5,696 nucleotides of DNA, taken from Rhodospirillales bacterium. Lineage in GTDB: Bacteria > Pseudomonadota > Alphaproteobacteria > Rhodospirillales > Casp-alpha2. The stretch lies in the NCBI GenBank assembly GCA_018664265.1, contig JABJOR010000350.1:1-5696 (forward strand), read 5' to 3'. Below, piece by piece: positions 4,381 through 5,696 of this stretch. The translations under genes were made by a program, and so were the position numbers. Numbering within the stretch: the first letter of the stretch is position 1; each line of letters opens with the position of its first letter. The notes below the pieces were generated by a model that saw only the letters and a program-made list of their open reading frames with translations, had not been told where the DNA came from and searched no databases.

Positions 4381-5696
4381 GCTTCTTATGACAACACTGG
4401 CCGCATCAACGGCAGGAGCACTGATTAATCCTGCGGCCCGTAATTTCATGCTTGGCAGTGTCGAGCACGACTGGCTGGCCGGAGAACTGGACCTTGATCA
4501 GATTGAGCCAGACAATCACACGGTTCATTTAAAATCCGGAGCTATATTTCGGGCCTTTAAACTGCAAGGCGTAAGCTACGATGCCAAAGAGCGTATCGAG
4601 CAAGACGCGATGTTAAAGGTTCGCTCCAGCCTGTTTCATTATATAGGCGAGTTGGGTTGTTCCATACGTGTTTTTGGCATCAAACGTCTACGTGATATCA
4701 GCTTTGATGCTGAGTGGCCTTCAAAAACATTGAAAGAAATTGGTGATGCAGAGCGCAGCCTGTTTCAGTCGAGCTATTATATTGACTGGTATCTACTGGT
4801 TTCCAGCTCATCAGTTAGCTCGGTAATTGAAGCTGATAAGAAAATTATGTCGATGCTTGGTGACTACAAGCCTGAGCGATTAGAAAGGCCAAAAGATAAA
4901 AATGCCGTCTGTCCATTAACTGGATTTATGAATTTTCTGGTTTGTGGCGAGCTGCGCAATGATCTCCTTGCCGTTTCTGAAAACATTTCAGGGAATATTC
5001 CCGGCAGTGATCTCGGCATTGATAATGAAAGCGGGATCATCAAAACCTTCACGCCTACATGCAAGCTAAGCCAGGTTATCGCAATACGCACTTGGCCGGA
5101 GGTTGTAAATGGCAAAATACTCTCGGACATTCTAACCATACCAGGCGAATTGGAAGTTTCGCAAATTTGTGTTCCCTGGGATCGGGACGCTGCCAAAACA
5201 TTGCTTGGCCGTAAAGAGAATGAACAGCGTAACCGTTTCTTTGGCAATTCAACCCTTGCCAATGAGTGCAAAGCAACACGGCAGCTTCTCTCAGAAGGCA
5301 ATACAACGCTGTTTCATACCCAATTGCAGATTATTGTCCGGGCAGCCAATCAAGAAGAGCTGAACAGTATTATCCATAAGGTTTGCGATATCTTAGGGCG
5401 GCTTCGTATCGCTCATAATGTGGAGACCGCAGGAGCGCCCGTTTGCTGGTTTAACCGTTTGCCAACAGGTGTCGGCAAGATCAATGGGGCGAGTGGTCTG
5501 CTGCGCCCCTTGACCCTGCGCAATGATAATATTGCAGCTCTTTGGTCATTTCAGCATTCACCCGTGGGTATGACATCATCGCCGTATGGTGATCTTCCTA
5601 TCCGTAACTTCCTTACGCCTTCTGGGCAAGCTTATGCGTTTCAATTTCATGTGAAGGCCAAAAAAACAAGTATTGGTAACTATCTGGTGTTTGCAC
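4370..5696 (+). CDS. virB4: VirB4/TrbE-family type IV secretion ATPase, N-terminal part (runs off the right edge)
   Basis: The frame is open from the ATG at 4370 to the window end, giving 442 residues without a stop. It is the largest gene here. It shows the CagE/TrbE/VirB N-terminal domain, including CWFNRLPTG (about 355-363), GLLRPLTL (about 375-382) and NFLTPSGQAYAFQFHV (about 412-427), and ends GNYLVFA. In VirB4 proteins this is followed at once by the Walker A P-loop, so the ATPase half lies just outside; the length before it agrees with the family. VirB4 powers pilus assembly and substrate transfer at the inner membrane. A GAAGG-like site precedes the ATG, which overlaps virB3 by 11 bases. 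A second ATG at 4388 is a possible alternative start. No frameshift is seen. Confidence 0.92.
   Translation, partial: MWNELLMTTLAASTAGALINPAARNFMLGSVEHDWLAGELDLDQIEPDNHTVHLKSGAIFRAFKLQGVSYDAKERIEQDAMLKVRSSLFHYIGELGCSIRVFGIKRLRDISFDAEWPSKTLKEIGDAERSLFQSSYYIDWYLLVSSSSVSSVIEADKKIMSMLGDYKPERLERPKDKNAVCPLTGFMNFLVCGELRNDLLAVSENISGNIPGSDLGIDNESGIIKTFTPTCKLSQVIAIRTWPEVVNGKILSDILTIPGELEVSQICVPWDRDAAKTLLGRKENEQRNRFFGNSTLANECKATRQLLSEGNTTLFHTQLQIIVRAANQEELNSIIHKVCDILGRLRIAHNVETAGAPVCWFNRLPTGVGKINGASGLLRPLTLRNDNIAALWSFQHSPVGMTSSPYGDLPIRNFLTPSGQAYAFQFHVKAKKTSIGNYLVFA

Noticed and set aside
4864..5301. 145-codon open frame on the minus strand
   Set aside because: It lies wholly inside the virB4 gene, which has clear family similarity in its own frame.

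Overview
The window is a piece of a proteobacterial conjugative element, either a plasmid or a replicating integrative conjugative element (ICE). The families present are RPA-type RepA, a DUF2285 regulator, VirB2/3/4 and AbiE. They fit a Gram-negative host, most easily an alpha-, beta- or gammaproteobacterium of moderate GC. The species cannot be read from the sequence.

Layout. (1) Positions 1-985, leftward: a type IV toxin-antitoxin / phage-defence pair. It consists of a complete AbiEi antitoxin-repressor gene and the first 30 codons of the overlapping AbiEii nucleotidyltransferase toxin gene. An extended -10 promoter lies upstream between two matching dyads that look like AbiEi operators. 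(2) Positions 986-2065, rightward: a regulatory region with an 18-bp dyad, then a DUF2285 regulator gene whose reading frame is broken at a run of eight A's. A +1 shift there gives a complete protein of about 251 residues. (3) Positions 2094-3176: a short excisionase/MerR-like HTH gene whose stop overlaps the start of the replication initiator gene repA. (4) Positions 3177-3707: no protein gene. This stretch holds a very ordered origin of replication: two AT-rich 13-mers, three DnaA boxes 12 bp apart, three iterons 22 bp apart and three TAAAAAC repeats 10 bp apart. It is followed by a separate array of seven degenerate repeats 10 bp apart, starting from GACATRG. (5) Positions 3708-5696: the start of a type IV secretion (mating pair formation) operon, virB2-virB3-virB4. 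virB4 runs off the window just before its expected Walker A motif.

How it fits together. RepA plus DnaA would fire the origin. The VirB proteins would build the transfer channel and pilus. The DUF2285 and small HTH proteins are the likely switch controlling replication and transfer, and AbiE stabilises or defends the element. The points most worth a second look are the frameshifted DUF2285 gene, which recalls the programmed +1 frameshift of the ICE excision activator FseA in Mesorhizobium, and the 10-bp-phased array before virB2, which has a weaker echo in front of the HTH-repA operon.
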